Counted from the first letter of the stretch, positions 8,111 through 17,671 are shown. The stretch: 64,000 bases of DNA from Streptomyces antibioticus (GCF_001514065.1 NZ_KQ948432.1:79632-143631), one strand, 5' to 3'. Numbers and translations: made by a program. Notes: generated from the letters alone by a model not told the origin.

Positions 8111-9039
8111 CCACCCCCCAGCCCGCTCTGCTCATCGCCGGCCACGGCACCCGGGACGAGGCCGGGGCCGAGGCGTTCCGCGACTTCGTAAGGGAGTTGG
8201 GGCGCCGCCACCCCGAACTGCCCGTCGCGGGCGGCTTCATCGAACTGTCCCCGCCGCCGCTCGGCGAGGCCGTCACCGAGCTGGTGGACAGAGGCGTACG
8301 ACGGTTCGCCGCCGTGCCGCTGATGCTGGTCTCCGCCGGTCACGCCAAGGGCGACATCCCGGCGGCGCTGGCCCGCGAGAAGGAACGGCACCCGGGGATC
8401 TCGTACACCTACGGGCGTCCGCTGGGCCCGCACCCGTCGCTGCTGAACGTCCTGGAGCGGCGGCTGGAGGAGGCGCTCGGCACCGAGGGGCGCACGCCCG
8501 GCGACCTCGCCGACGTGACCGTGCTGCTCGTCGGGCGCGGTTCCACCGACCCGGACGCCAACGCCGAGGTGCACAAGGCGGCCCGGCTGCTGTGGGAGGG
8601 GCGCGGGTACGCGGGCGTGGAGACGGCGTTCGTGTCGCTGGCCGCGCCGGACGTGCCGAGCGGCCTGGACCGGTGCGTGAAGCTGGGCGCGCGGCGGATC
8701 GTCGTCCTGCCGTACTTCCTGTTCACCGGCATCCTCCCGGACCGGGTCCGGCAGCAGACCGAGGGCTGGGCGGCCGCCCACCCGGAGGTCGAGGTGCGCT
8801 CGGCGGACGTCATCGGGCCGGAGCCGGAGCTGCTCGACCTGGTGATGGAGCGGTACGAGGAGGCGATCAAGGGCGATCTGCGGATGAACTGCGACTCGTG
8901 CGTCTATCGCATCGCGCTGCCCGGTTTCGAGGACAAGGTGGGCATGCCGCAGCAGCCGCACTTCCACCCCGACGACGACGGCCACCACCACCACGGGCAC
9001 GGACACCACCACCACGGCTCCCACTCCCATGCGCACTGA
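8107..9039 (+). CDS. cbiX: Sirohydrochlorin cobaltochelatase-type CbiX with His-rich tail
   Basis: 310 residues from the GTG at 8107 (GTGA overlap). There are two tandem CbiX half-domains. The first has the catalytic-type LLIAGHGTRDEAG. The second has LLVGRGSTDPDAN, where Arg replaces the His, so the two halves are not equivalent. A CDSC pair follows (about residue 262), then a C-terminal tail (about 280-310) with 16 His in roughly 26 residues. CbiX inserts cobalt into sirohydrochlorin in the early-insertion pathway; His-rich segments in chelatases are usually read as metal storage or delivery sites. It overlaps the next gene by 11 bases. Confidence 0.9.
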   Translation: MTTPQPALLIAGHGTRDEAGAEAFRDFVRELGRRHPELPVAGGFIELSPPPLGEAVTELVDRGVRRFAAVPLMLVSAGHAKGDIPAALAREKERHPGISYTYGRPLGPHPSLLNVLERRLEEALGTEGRTPGDLADVTVLLVGRGSTDPDANAEVHKAARLLWEGRGYAGVETAFVSLAAPDVPSGLDRCVKLGARRIVVLPYFLFTGILPDRVRQQTEGWAAAHPEVEVRSADVIGPEPELLDLVMERYEEAIKGDLRMNCDSCVYRIALPGFEDKVGMPQQPHFHPDDDGHHHHGHGHHHHGSHSHAH

Positions 9040-10105
9040 CAGACAGGACACCGGCAGCCACGACCTGCGGCACCACGGTGACGCGGAGGTACGGGACGAC
9101 GGGGCGCGGCTCACCGACCTCGCCGTGAACGTCCGCGCGGACACGCCCCCGAGATGGCTGCGGGAGCGGATCGCCGAGTCGCTGACCGGGCTGGCCGCCT
9201 ACCCGGACGGCCGCGAGGCGCGGGAGGCGGTCGCGGCCCGGCACGGTCTGCCCGCGGAGCGGGTGCTGCTCACGGCCGGTGCGGCGGAGGCCTTCGTGCT
9301 GCTCGCCCGCGCCCTGGAGACCCGCCGTCCGCTGGTCGTGCACCCGCAGTTCACGGAGCCGGAGGCGGCGCTGCGGGACGCGGGGCACACCGTCGACCGG
9401 CTGCTGCTGCGCGCGGAGGACGGCTTCCGGCTCGACCCGGCGGCCGTCCCCGAGGACGCCGACCTGGTGGTGATCGGCAATCCGACGAACCCGACGTCGG
9501 TCCTGCACCCGGCGGACACGATCGCCCGACTCGCCCGTCCCGGGCGGACGTTGGTGGTGGACGAGGCGTTCATGGACGCGGTGCCGGGCGAGCGGGAGGA
9601 GCTGGCGGGACGCACCGACGTCCCCGGGCTCGTCGTCCTGCGCAGCCTGACCAAGACCTGGGGTCTGGCCGGGCTGCGCATCGGCTACGTCCTCGCCGCA
9701 CCGGAGACCATCGAGGAACTGGAGCGGGCCCAGCCGCTGTGGCCGGTGTCCACCCCGGCCCTCGCCGCGGCGCGGGCCTGCGTGCAGCCGCAGGCACTGG
9801 CCGAGGCGGCCCACGCGGCCCACCGGATCGCCGCCGACCGGGCCCATCTCGTCGCCGGGCTGCGGGAGTTCGCCCCGGACGGACTGAGGGTGGCCGAACC
9901 GGCGGAGGGCCCCTTCGTCCTGGTGCGCCTGCCCCGGGCCGCCGCCGTGCGCAGGCATCTGCGCGACCTCGGTTTCGCGGTGCGGCGCGGGGACACGTTC
10001 CCCGGCCTCGACGAGGAGTGGCTGCGGCTCGCGGTGCGGGACCGGACGACGGTCAACTCGTTCCTCCAGGCGCTGGACCAGGCGATGGTCCTGTCCCAGC
10101 ACTGA
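9029..10105 (+). CDS. cobC: CobC-like PLP-dependent aminotransferase/decarboxylase
   Basis: 358 residues; the ATG at 9029 lies inside the end of cbiX. It is a fold-type I PLP enzyme of the histidinol-phosphate aminotransferase / L-threonine-O-3-phosphate decarboxylase group: the PLP lysine is in SLTKTWGLAGLRIGY, and GNPTNPTSVLHP is the cofactor-contacting loop. In cobalamin clusters this type (Rv2231c-like CobC) is expected to make the aminopropanol arm precursor. An aminotransferase role cannot be excluded from sequence alone. It is the last plus-strand gene of the cluster and faces the LAETG gene tail-to-tail with only 30 bases between. Confidence 0.82.
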   Translation: MRTDRQDTGSHDLRHHGDAEVRDDGARLTDLAVNVRADTPPRWLRERIAESLTGLAAYPDGREAREAVAARHGLPAERVLLTAGAAEAFVLLARALETRRPLVVHPQFTEPEAALRDAGHTVDRLLLRAEDGFRLDPAAVPEDADLVVIGNPTNPTSVLHPADTIARLARPGRTLVVDEAFMDAVPGEREELAGRTDVPGLVVLRSLTKTWGLAGLRIGYVLAAPETIEELERAQPLWPVSTPALAAARACVQPQALAEAAHAAHRIAADRAHLVAGLREFAPDGLRVAEPAEGPFVLVRLPRAAAVRRHLRDLGFAVRRGDTFPGLDEEWLRLAVRDRTTVNSFLQALDQAMVLSQH

Positions 10106-10135
10106 GGGGGCATGCGGTGGGCGCGGCCGGGGTGG

Positions 10136-11041
10136 TCAGTTCCTGCCGCGCCGCGCCACCGCGGCCGCTCCCCCGCCCGCGACGAGCAGGGCGATCGCGC
10201 CGCCCGCGAGGTACGGGGTCATGGAGTTGCCGCCGGTCTCGGCCAACCCGGCCTCGGCGGGGGCGCCTTGGGGCTTCACGTCGCCGGCCGGGGTCTCGGA
10301 GGGGGCCGCGGAGGCGGGTTCCGCCGGGGCCTCGCAGGTGGCCTTCGCCAGGGTCAGGGTGCCCTCGACCTCGGCCACGTTGAGCTTCAACGGGTTGACG
10401 GAGACGGTGAGTTCGAGGGCGGTGGCGGCGGCCGTGCGGGACGTGGTCTCGCGCTTCGACAGGTCGAGGCGGACCTCGCCGACGCCCGGGACCTTCACCT
10501 CGGTCGGGCCGCCCGCGCTCAGCGTGACCTTCTTGCCGAGGACGGTGACATCACCGAGCACGTTGGACCGGGCGACCGGCGTCTTCCCGGCCTCACAGAC
10601 CGCCTCGGACTTGACGGTGCCGAGTTCGACGACCGAGAGCAGCGGCAGGCCGGGGACGTGGAGCTTGGCGTGGGCGAGGTGGGTCGAGGCCTCGGCCCTG
10701 GTCGCGGTGACGTCAGCCTTCGCCGACGCCACCTCGGCGTTCAGCACGCTGAAGGCCTGGCCGTTGTTCACGCCGTTCAACTCGGCGGTGAGCGCGGTCT
10801 TCTCGGCGCTCTGCGGCGCCTGCACTTCGTTCAGGGAGACCGCGAGCGGGACGTTCACGGTCTTGTTGAGCAGGGACACGTCGAGCCCGGTGCGCAGGAC
10901 GACGGCGCTCGCACGGCCCTCGTCGCCGGTGGCGTGTGCGGAACCCGCGCTTGCCAGGACCGCGGGACCGGCGGCCAGGGCGGTGGCCGTCGCGACGGTC
11001 GCGAGACGGCGTGCGGGCATACGGAAGTTCTTGCCGTTCAA
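10136..11041 (-). CDS. LAETG-anchored surface protein (SCO1860-like)
   Basis: 301 residues if the TTG at 11041 is the start: a GAGGGG Shine-Dalgarno lies 8 bases upstream, whereas the ATG at 11020 has a poor site. There is an N-terminal signal peptide (Arg-rich, then an Ala/Val-rich hydrophobic core ending near AHA). The middle is a Ser/Thr/Val-rich beta-type domain with two Cys. The C-terminus is a classical sortase signal: LAETG, a hydrophobic helix, then RRGRN. Streptomyces LAETG proteins are class E sortase substrates displayed on aerial hyphae or the wall. The biochemical role is unknown. The 263 bases upstream hold its promoter. Confidence 0.85.
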   Translation of the reverse strand: MNGKNFRMPARRLATVATATALAAGPAVLASAGSAHATGDEGRASAVVLRTGLDVSLLNKTVNVPLAVSLNEVQAPQSAEKTALTAELNGVNNGQAFSVLNAEVASAKADVTATRAEASTHLAHAKLHVPGLPLLSVVELGTVKSEAVCEAGKTPVARSNVLGDVTVLGKKVTLSAGGPTEVKVPGVGEVRLDLSKRETTSRTAAATALELTVSVNPLKLNVAEVEGTLTLAKATCEAPAEPASAAPSETPAGDVKPQGAPAEAGLAETGGNSMTPYLAGGAIALLVAGGGAAAVARRGRN

Positions 11042-11304
11042 GGTGGGGACCCCTCAGAGGAGACTTGCTCGGGACTCGGCAAGAATTACGCACTGAGAGT
11101 GAACAGTCAGCGGTCCGACGGGAGTTCACCCCAACGTGGTGCTCCCGTGAACCTTTTCGATTCATGCGGCACGGATGTTCCTCGAAGTCACCCCCGTACC
11201 CCCTTCTGTGCGAGCGCATGCGTTGACGGGGCGGCGCGTGAGCGGGAGTGCAGAACGAGCCAGGTCGCTCACCGGTTACGCTCCGTCAACGCGGCTCCGG
11301 CGGC
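11042..11304. promoter_or_regulatory. Upstream region of the LAETG gene
   Basis: 263 bases without a gene. On the minus strand a GAGGGG ribosome-binding site lies just before the TTG start, and a TAATTC hexamer about 45-50 bases upstream of the start is a possible -10. The stretch 11090-11180 is relatively AT-rich for this genome. I see no convincing -35 and no inverted repeat. Confidence 0.35.
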
Positions 11305-12396
11305 TCAGGCGGTGACCCGGCCGTTGAGGACGACCCGCTGCGGGTCCGCCAGCACCCGTACGTCGGCGCGCGGATCGGACGCGTAGACCACGAGGTCGGC
11401 CGGGGCGCCCTCCTCCAGGCCGGGGCGGCCGAGCCAGGTCCGGGCCTTCCAGGTGGTCGCCGCGAGGGCCTCGACCGGCGGGATGCCGGCGGTGACCAGT
11501 TCCGCGACCTCGGCCGCGACCAGGCCGTGCGGCAGGGTGCCGCCGGCGTCGGTGCCGACGTACACCGGGATGCCGGCGTCGTACGCGGACCGCACGGTGT
11601 CGTAGCGCCGCTCGTGCAGTCGCCGCATATGGGCCGACCAGCGCGGGAACTTGTCGTCGCCGCCCGCCGCGAGCTGCGGGAAGGTGGCGATGTTGACCAG
11701 CGTCGGGACGATCGCCACGCCGTGCTCGACGAAGAGCGGGATGAGGTCCTCGGTCAGCCCGGTGGCGTGTTCGACGCAGTCGATGCCGGCGCCGACCAGG
11801 TCCGGGAGGGAGTCCGCGGAGAAGCAGTGGGCGGTGACCCGGGCACCGAGGCGGTGGGCCTCGGCGATGGCCGCGTCCAGCGCCTCCCGCGGCCAGAGCG
11901 CCGCCAGGTCGCCGAGCTCGCGGTCGATCCAGTCGCCGACCAGCTTGACCCAGCCGTCGCCGCGGCGGGCCTCCTGGGCGACGTACGCGACCAGGTGGTC
12001 CGGCTCGATCTCGTGGGCGTAGCCGCGGATGTAGCGGCGGGTGCGGGCGATGTGCCGGCCCGCCCGGATGATCTTCGGCAGGTCCTCGCGGTCGTCGGTC
12101 CAGCGGGTGTCCGAGGGGGAACCGGCGTCGCGGATCAGCAGGGTGCCGGCCTCGCGGTCGGTGAGCGCCTGCTTCTCGGCGACGTCCTCCGGGACCGGGC
12201 CGTGCGGGCCGAGGCCGACATGGCAGTGCGCGTCGACCAGGCCCGGCAGGGCCCAGCCGACGACGGTACGGACGTCACGGGCGCCGGCGGGACGGTCGTA
12301 GGAGATCCGGCCGTCGACGATCCACAGGTCGTCGCGGACCTCCTCGGGTCCGACCAGGATCCGTCCCTTGACGTGCAGCACCGCGTGATCGCTCAT
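11305..12396 (-). CDS. Amidohydrolase family protein
   Basis: 363 residues from the ATG at 12396 (AAGGTG 8 bases upstream). It is a metal-dependent amidohydrolase: a small beta domain, then DAHCHVG (the HxH metal pair) near residue 58, a WVKLVGDW lysine region, TAHCFS and DCVEHATG for further metal ligands, and a C-terminal GADAGGT-like segment with the catalytic Asp. Members of this branch (imidazolonepropionase/prolidase-like) hydrolyse C-N bonds in cyclic or acylated substrates; the substrate here is not predictable. The PIG-L deacetylase gene lies 30 bases upstream on the same strand, so the two are probably co-transcribed. Confidence 0.85.
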   Translation of the reverse strand: MSDHAVLHVKGRILVGPEEVRDDLWIVDGRISYDRPAGARDVRTVVGWALPGLVDAHCHVGLGPHGPVPEDVAEKQALTDREAGTLLIRDAGSPSDTRWTDDREDLPKIIRAGRHIARTRRYIRGYAHEIEPDHLVAYVAQEARRGDGWVKLVGDWIDRELGDLAALWPREALDAAIAEAHRLGARVTAHCFSADSLPDLVGAGIDCVEHATGLTEDLIPLFVEHGVAIVPTLVNIATFPQLAAGGDDKFPRWSAHMRRLHERRYDTVRSAYDAGIPVYVGTDAGGTLPHGLVAAEVAELVTAGIPPVEALAATTWKARTWLGRPGLEEGAPADLVVYASDPRADVRVLADPQRVVLNGRVTA

Positions 12397-12426
12397 GCCT
12401 CGCACCTTAGTGGGCCCCTCGGCGCG

Positions 12427-13203
12427 TCACTGCTCCCAGGGCGGTGGCCCCTCGAAGGCGAGCATGTGGACGTCGAAGAGGGCGGCCGCCTCGACGCCGA
12501 GTGCGGGGCCACCCCGGCGGGCCGCCCAGGTCAGGAAGGCGCGGGGCTCGAAGGCGCCGGCGCCGAGACCCTTGGTGTACTCGGCGTGGGCGTTGAGGGA
12601 GGCGATGCCGCGTTCCAGGGGTTCGCCGGTGACGTCGACGCCGTGGGTGGGGCGGTCGGTGCCGGCGAAGCACACGAAGCGGATGCCGCCCCAGGGTTCG
12701 AGGCCCTCGTCGGCGAGTTCGGGGAAGATCCAGCGGTTGCCCGCGTCCCGGGCGGCGTCGAGGGCGGCCAGGCCGACCACGCGATGGTCGGCCTGGTTGA
12801 CCACGCCGGCGACCATACGGACGGTGTACGCGCCGGTCACGAGGACCTCGGGCCGGTGGCGGCGGATGGCGCGGACGATGTCCCGGCGCAGGGCGGGCCC
12901 GTACTCGATCACGCCGTCCCGGTGGTCGAGGAACTCGACCGTGTCCACGCCCACTTCACGGGCCCCGGCCCGCTCCTCGGCCTCCCGCAGCGGGGCGGCC
13001 CGGTCGGGGTGGAGGCCGTCGATGCCCGCCTCGCCGCGGGTGACCAGCAGATACGTGACCTGCTTGCCCTGGGCCGTCCAGCGGGCCACGGCCGAGGCGG
13101 TCCCGTACTCGATGTCGTCCGGGTGGGCCGCCACGGCCAGACAGCGTTCCCAGTCCTCCGGCAGCGGCGGCAGCGCGGCGCCCGTTTCCTCTTGGGGTGT
13201 CAT
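12427..13203 (-). CDS. PIG-L family deacetylase
   Basis: 258 residues. The LmbE/PIG-L zinc signature AAHPDDIEYG is at residues 29-38 (His, Asp and Asp ligate zinc and activate water), with the downstream partner in NQADHRVVG. The family includes GlcNAc-PI and mycothiol-pathway de-N-acetylases (MshB, Mca) and many secondary-metabolite deacetylases. At 258 residues and lacking obvious MshB-specific features, the substrate is uncertain. It precedes the amidohydrolase gene on the same strand, and a joint role in amide or N-acyl hydrolysis is plausible but inferred. Confidence 0.85.
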   Translation of the reverse strand: MTPQEETGAALPPLPEDWERCLAVAAHPDDIEYGTASAVARWTAQGKQVTYLLVTRGEAGIDGLHPDRAAPLREAEERAGAREVGVDTVEFLDHRDGVIEYGPALRRDIVRAIRRHRPEVLVTGAYTVRMVAGVVNQADHRVVGLAALDAARDAGNRWIFPELADEGLEPWGGIRFVCFAGTDRPTHGVDVTGEPLERGIASLNAHAEYTKGLGAGAFEPRAFLTWAARRGGPALGVEAAALFDVHMLAFEGPPPWEQ

Positions 13204-13258
13204 GCCCGAATGATGACGGTTGACGGCGTCCGGCCGACAGAGGAACGTATGTCCCCTC

Positions 13259-14056
13259 TCAGTCGCTGTCGCCCCCGTTTTGATCCGAGATCTCCTCCTC
13301 CACGTCGGCCATCGCCGGGTCGAGGAGGCGGGACAGGAAGTGGCGGGTGCGTTCGTGACTCGGGTTGCCGATGACCTGGGCCGGGACCCCGTCCTCGACG
13401 ATCACCCCGCCGTCCATGAAGACGACCCGGTCGGCGACCTCGCGCGCGAAGGTCATCTCATGGGTGACGACCATCATCGTCATGCCCTCGTTCGCCAGCA
13501 TGCGCATCACCGCGAGGACGTCCCCGACGAGTTCGGGGTCGAGTGCGGAGGTCGGCTCGTCGAAGAGCATCACCTCGGGGCCCATGGACAGCGACCGGGC
13601 GATGGCGACACGCTGCTGCTGGCCGCCGGAGAGGGAGGCGGGGTAGGCGCCCGCCTTCTCCGTCAGGCCGACGCGTTCCAGGTTCTCGGCGGCCACCTTC
13701 GCCGCCTCCGCCTTGCCCCGCCTGAGGACCCGGCGCTGCGGGAGCGTGAGGTTCTCGGTCACGGTGAGGTGCGGGAAGAGGTTGAACTGCTGGAAGACCA
13801 TGCCGATCCGGCGGCGTACGGCGTCGATGTCGACGTCCGGGTCGGTGAGTTCGGTGCCGCCGACGAAGACCTGGCCCTTGGTGGGTTCTTCGAGCAGGTT
13901 CACGCAGCGCAGCAGCGTGGACTTGCCGGAGCCGGAAGGACCGATGACACAGACGACCTCGCCGCGCCCGATCTCCAGGTCGATGCCCTTGAGGACCTCG
14001 TTGTCGCCGAACGACTTGTGCAGGCCCCGGACTTGGATCTCCGCTGTGCCGGTCAC
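13259..14056 (-). CDS. Polar amino-acid ABC transporter, ATP-binding protein
   Basis: 265 residues from the GTG at 14056 (GTGA overlap with the permease stop). All ABC ATPase motifs are present: Walker [10 protein letters not shown], the signature LSGGQQQR, Walker [14 protein letters not shown], and the H-loop VVTHEM. The sequence [13 protein letters not shown] is typical of the PAAT (GlnQ/GluA/HisP) subgroup. It energises uptake with the permease and binding protein encoded just upstream on the same strand. The C-terminus carries a short acidic tail ([13 protein letters not shown]). Confidence 0.95.
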   Translation of the reverse strand: MTGTAEIQVRGLHKSFGDNEVLKGIDLEIGRGEVVCVIGPSGSGKSTLLRCVNLLEEPTKGQVFVGGTELTDPDVDIDAVRRRIGMVFQQFNLFPHLTVTENLTLPQRRVLRRGKAEAAKVAAENLERVGLTEKAGAYPASLSGGQQQRVAIARSLSMGPEVMLFDEPTSALDPELVGDVLAVMRMLANEGMTMMVVTHEMTFAREVADRVVFMDGGVIVEDGVPAQVIGNPSHERTRHFLSRLLDPAMADVEEEISDQNGGDSD

Positions 14057-14886
14057 CTGACCGCCTCCTGGGCCTTGGCCTCCATACGGCGGACGACGAA
14101 GCCGAGCGGGATCGTCACCAGCAGATAGCACAGGCCGGCGACGAGGATCGGCGTGGAGTTGGCGGTCTGGCTGGCCAGGTCGCGGCCGTACTTGGACAGT
14201 TCGCGCTCCTCCAGGGTGACGCCGAGGAACAGCACCAGCGAGGAGTCCTTGAAGAGCAGGACGAGTTCGTTGGTGAGCGGCGGCAGGATGATGCGGAACG
14301 CCTGCGGGATGATGATCGAGACCATGGCCCGCGCGGGCGAGAAGCCCAGTGAACGGGCCGCCTCCATCTGCCCCTTGGGCACCGCCTGGATGCCCGCGCG
14401 GATCGTCTCCGCCATGTAGGCCGCCGCGACCAGGCCGAGCGCGAGCGCGACCTTGCCGTAGGTGCCGCCGGGGATCTCGGTCCCCGGGAAGGCGAGCGGC
14501 ACGGCCACACCGATGAAGATGAAGATCAGCAGGGCGGGCAGCCCGCGGAAGATCTCGATGTAGACGCCGGCGAACCAGCGGTACGGGCCCACCGACGACA
14601 GCCGCATCAGCGCTATGACCATGCCGAGCACGAGTCCGAAGGCGAAGCCGGACAGCGTGTACAGCACGGTGTTCTTGAGCGCCAGCGTGATGACGTCCGG
14701 GAACATCTCCTTCGCGATGTCCCACTGGGCGAACTGGTTCTTCAGCCGGTCCCAGTCCGCCGACACCGCGAAGGCGATCACGGCGCCGACGAACACCACG
14801 TACTGCGCGCCGCGCGACAGGCTGCGCTTCTGACGCCGGGTCAGGCCCTTCTTCCTGGGCTGGAGTCGTACGTCCGTATCGGCCAT
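14053..14886 (-). CDS. Polar amino-acid ABC transporter, permease
   Basis: 277 residues. The first 25 are basic and cytoplasmic, followed by about five transmembrane helices. The EAA loop ([21 protein letters not shown]) has the form found in HisMQ/GlnP permeases. It begins four bases after the binding-protein stop and overlaps the ATPase gene, so the order binding protein, permease, ATPase forms one operon. A single permease gene implies a homodimeric channel. Confidence 0.94.
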   Translation of the reverse strand: MADTDVRLQPRKKGLTRRQKRSLSRGAQYVVFVGAVIAFAVSADWDRLKNQFAQWDIAKEMFPDVITLALKNTVLYTLSGFAFGLVLGMVIALMRLSSVGPYRWFAGVYIEIFRGLPALLIFIFIGVAVPLAFPGTEIPGGTYGKVALALGLVAAAYMAETIRAGIQAVPKGQMEAARSLGFSPARAMVSIIIPQAFRIILPPLTNELVLLFKDSSLVLFLGVTLEERELSKYGRDLASQTANSTPILVAGLCYLLVTIPLGFVVRRMEAKAQEAVR

Positions 14887-14890
14887 GGGG

Positions 14891-15754
14891 TCAGGATGCC
14901 GACGCGGACGGGGAGGCGGAGGCCGCCGAGGCGTCGTACGGGCCGATCCACTTCTCGTACAGCTTCTTGTACGTGCCGTCGGCCTTGGCGTCGGCGAGGG
15001 CCTTGTTGATGGCGGCGAGGAGCTTGGTGTTGCCCTTCTTCACCGTGAAGCCGTACTGCTCACCGGTGTTGAGCTGCTCGGCGACCTTGAAGGCGTCCGA
15101 GTTGGCCTTGTCCTTCAGCCAGCCCTGGACCACCGGGTAGTCGATGACGACGGCCTTGACCTGGCCGGAGCGCAGGCCGTTGAGGACGGCGTCGGAGGAC
15201 TCGAAGGAGACCGGGTCGAAGCCCTGGCTCTTGGCGTAGTCCTCGCCGGTGGTCTGCGCCTGGGCGCCGAGCTTCACCTTCTTGGCCTTGGCGTCGGCGA
15301 GGGACGTGATCCCGCTGTCCTTGTCGACGAGGAGGGCCTGGGTCGCGTCGAAGTACGGGTCCGAGAAGTCGACGTTCTTCTTGCGCTCCTCGGTGATGGT
15401 CATGCCGGCCGCGGCGACGTCGCACTCGCCGGAGTTGAGGAAGGCGCCCGTCTTGAAGTTCTCGAAGGGGGTGTCGAGGATCTCCTGCTTCACGCCGAGG
15501 TCGTCGGCGACCAGGTCGATCAGCGAGACGTCGAAGCCCTGCACCTTGCCGTCGATCTCCGACTGGAAGGGCGGGTAGGGCAGGTGGGTGCAGGTGGTGA
15601 GCTGCCCCGCCTTGACGAGCTCGACGCCGCCGGCGGCGGTCTTGGTGCCGCTGCCTCCGTCGTCGTCCGAGGCGCAGCCGGCCACGAGCAGGAGCCCGGC
15701 CGTCGCGGTGGTGGCGGCCAGGATGCGGGTCCGGCGCCCGGGGATCGTCTTCAC
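14891..15754 (-). CDS. Polar amino-acid ABC transporter, substrate-binding lipoprotein
   Basis: 287 residues from a GTG at 15754 with a strong AGGAGGG site 7 bases upstream. It has a lipoprotein signal peptide with lipobox LVAGC, so it is anchored on the outer face of the membrane. The fold is SBP_bac_3 (GlnH/FliY type): PPFQSEIDGKVQGFDVSLIDL near the N-terminus and EERKKNVDFSDPYFDATQAL in the middle. It is first gene of the importer operon. The substrate is probably a polar amino acid or an analogue (cystine and glutamine are common for the group) but cannot be fixed. Confidence 0.93.
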   Translation of the reverse strand: MKTIPGRRTRILAATTATAGLLLVAGCASDDDGGSGTKTAAGGVELVKAGQLTTCTHLPYPPFQSEIDGKVQGFDVSLIDLVADDLGVKQEILDTPFENFKTGAFLNSGECDVAAAGMTITEERKKNVDFSDPYFDATQALLVDKDSGITSLADAKAKKVKLGAQAQTTGEDYAKSQGFDPVSFESSDAVLNGLRSGQVKAVVIDYPVVQGWLKDKANSDAFKVAEQLNTGEQYGFTVKKGNTKLLAAINKALADAKADGTYKKLYEKWIGPYDASAASASPSASAS

Positions 15755-15938
15755 GGGGAGCCCTCCTGTGGGGGAACTGTGGGTTCCGATTATAAGGAAA
15801 GGTTTGGGTCTCTCAAATCAAAGCGATGGTTCAGAGGCCGTTCAGCCTAAGAAGCACCGGTCGACGGTGGTCAGCGGTGGTCGGCGTGGGGCGGTTACCC
15901 TCGATCACCTCTACCCCAGTGAGCGAAAGAGCACCGCT
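15755..15938. promoter_or_regulatory. Divergent promoter region, amino-acid importer / class V aminotransferase
   Basis: 184 bases between divergent genes. The stretch 15789-15830 is markedly AT-rich (TTATAAGGAAAGGTTTGG and then TCAAATCAAAG) and is the most likely place for one or both promoters. No clear operator symmetry was found. Confidence 0.4.
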
Positions 15939-17039
15939 GTGACGCACCCGTTCCTTGACCTGGCCCCGCTGAGCGCCGCGCACTTCGCGTCGATCGAGGA
16001 CCGTGTGGCGCGGCTGCTGAGCACCGAGCAGGACGTCGTGATCATGCAGGGCGAGGCGCTGCTGCCGCTGGAGGGCGCGATCCGCGCGACCGCGGGGCCG
16101 GGGACGACCGCGCTGAACGTCATCACCGGCCCCTACGGGCAGACCTTCGGGGACTGGCTGCGGGACTGCGGGGCGACGGTCGTCGACCTCGCGGTGCCGT
16201 TCCACACCGCCGTCACGGCCGAGCAGATCCGGGAGGCCTTCGCCGAGCACCCGTCGATCGACTTCGTGTCGCTGGTGCACGCGGAGGCGGCGACCGGCAA
16301 CACCAACCCGGTCGCGGAGATCGGCGAGGTCGTACGGGAGCACGGCGCGCTGTTCTACCTGGACGCGGTCGCCTCGGTCGGCGCGGAGCCGGTGCTGCCG
16401 GACGCGTGGGGGGTCGACCTGTGCGTGATCGGGGCGCAGAAGGCGATGAGCGGGCCCGCCGGGGTGTCGGCGGTGTCGGTGAGCGAGCGGGCGTGGGCGC
16501 GGATGGCGGCGAACCCGCGGGCGCCTCGGCGGTCGTATCTGTCGCTGCTGGACTGGAAGGAGCGATGGGTCGACGGCGGCCGCAAGGCGCTCCTGCACGC
16601 GCCGGCGCAGCTGGAGATGCTCGCCCTCGAGGCGTGTGTCGAGCGGATCGAGGAGGTCGGCCTGGACGCGGTGATGGCCCGGCACGCCTCGGCCGCGGCG
16701 GCGACCCGGGCGGGGGCCGTGGCGCTGGGCGGCGGGCTTGAGCCGTACGTGTACGAGGCCCGGGACGCCGCGCCGGTCGCCACGACGCTGCGGGTGCCTG
16801 CCGGGGTGGTGGCGTCGGAGCTGGTGGCCCGTGCGCTGGCCTCGGACCCGGCGTTGCCGCTGGCCGCGGGCGGGGGTGCGCTGGCCAAGGAGATGATCCG
16901 GGTGAACCACTACGGGGCGGACGCCACGCCGGGGGCGGTACGGGCGAGCCTGACGGCGCTCGGCGCCGCGCTGGCGGAGCGGGGGCCGGACGTGGATGTG
17001 GAGGGGGCGTTGCGGGCGGTGGAGGGTGAGTGGCGGTAG
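15939..17039 (+). CDS. Class V aminotransferase (alanine-glyoxylate aminotransferase-like)
   Basis: 366 residues from the GTG at 15939; the frame is open upstream, but homology to the family begins at THPFLDLAPLSAAHF. It is a fold-type I PLP enzyme: LVHAEAATGNTNPVAEIG and YLDAVASVGAEP hold the cofactor-binding Asp, and the Schiff-base lysine is in GAQKAMSGPAG. This is the alanine-glyoxylate/serine-pyruvate aminotransferase branch, but substrates vary widely. The ribosome-binding site is weak (GAAAGA). It is monocistronic, divergent from the amino-acid importer, which could supply its substrate. Confidence 0.82.
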   Translation: MTHPFLDLAPLSAAHFASIEDRVARLLSTEQDVVIMQGEALLPLEGAIRATAGPGTTALNVITGPYGQTFGDWLRDCGATVVDLAVPFHTAVTAEQIREAFAEHPSIDFVSLVHAEAATGNTNPVAEIGEVVREHGALFYLDAVASVGAEPVLPDAWGVDLCVIGAQKAMSGPAGVSAVSVSERAWARMAANPRAPRRSYLSLLDWKERWVDGGRKALLHAPAQLEMLALEACVERIEEVGLDAVMARHASAAAATRAGAVALGGGLEPYVYEARDAAPVATTLRVPAGVVASELVARALASDPALPLAAGGGALAKEMIRVNHYGADATPGAVRASLTALGAALAERGPDVDVEGALRAVEGEWR

Positions 17040-17115
17040 GGGGCAGGGACGGGCGGACCTCCCCCTCGAACGCCGGGCGGGCTGAGATGTCAGACCCCCG
17101 TGTCATGCTGCCCGC

Positions 17116-17646
17116 ATGACGACAGACACCCCCCACACCCTTCCCGACGGTCGGCCCGTCCCCCTCCTGACCGGGGCCGAACTGCCCATGCTCGAAAGCT
17201 GGTTGGACTTTCACCGGGCCACGCTCGCGCTGAAGTGCGCGGGGTTGGACGACGCGCAGGCCCGGGTCGCCTCCGTCGAGCCCTCCTCGCTCACGCTCCT
17301 CGGGCTGGTGCAGCATCTCGCCGAGGTGGAGCGGAACTGGTTCCAGCGGGTGATCGGGGGGCTCGACCTGCCGCCCGTCTTCGACGGCGACGAGAGCGGG
17401 TACGTCCTCGATCCCGCTCGTGACCTCGACCAGGCGCTCGCGATCTGGCGGCGGGAGGTCGAGCGCGGACGGGAGCTGTACGCCGGGTGGTCGCTCGACG
17501 ACACCGGGCGGATGGTGGACGCGCCCCTCACCGGCACCGAGGTCAGTCTGCGATGGGTGCTCATTCACATGATCGAGGAGTACGCCCGGCACAACGGGCA
17601 CGCGGACCTTTTGCGGGAACGAATCGACGGGGTAACCGGAGCCTAA
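17116..17646 (+). CDS. DinB/DUF664 family protein
   Basis: 176 residues forming a predicted four-helix bundle. The metal-binding histidines of the DinB superfamily are visible: [14 protein letters not shown] in helix 2 and [18 protein letters not shown] in helix 4. DinB-like proteins in actinobacteria include mycothiol-dependent transferases and many enzymes of unknown function. This one (DUF664 type) is widespread in Streptomyces. A hairpin with a T-run directly follows its stop. Confidence 0.85.
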   Translation: MTTDTPHTLPDGRPVPLLTGAELPMLESWLDFHRATLALKCAGLDDAQARVASVEPSSLTLLGLVQHLAEVERNWFQRVIGGLDLPPVFDGDESGYVLDPARDLDQALAIWRREVERGRELYAGWSLDDTGRMVDAPLTGTEVSLRWVLIHMIEEYARHNGHADLLRERIDGVTGA

Positions 17647-17671
17647 TTCCTCACTAATTCAGGAATTCTTT
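17645..17671 (+). terminator. Intrinsic terminator after the DinB gene
   Basis: The inverted repeat AATTCCT (17645-17651) / AGGAATT (17661-17667) has a 9-base loop and is followed by CTTTTC. The stem is short and AT-rich but sits exactly at the stop codon. Confidence 0.5.

Noticed and set aside
1-10105. Cobalamin riboswitch within the cob cluster
   Set aside because: I looked for B12-box-like sequence near 2944-2960 and 3690-3778 and saw none; any riboswitch would be upstream of the window.
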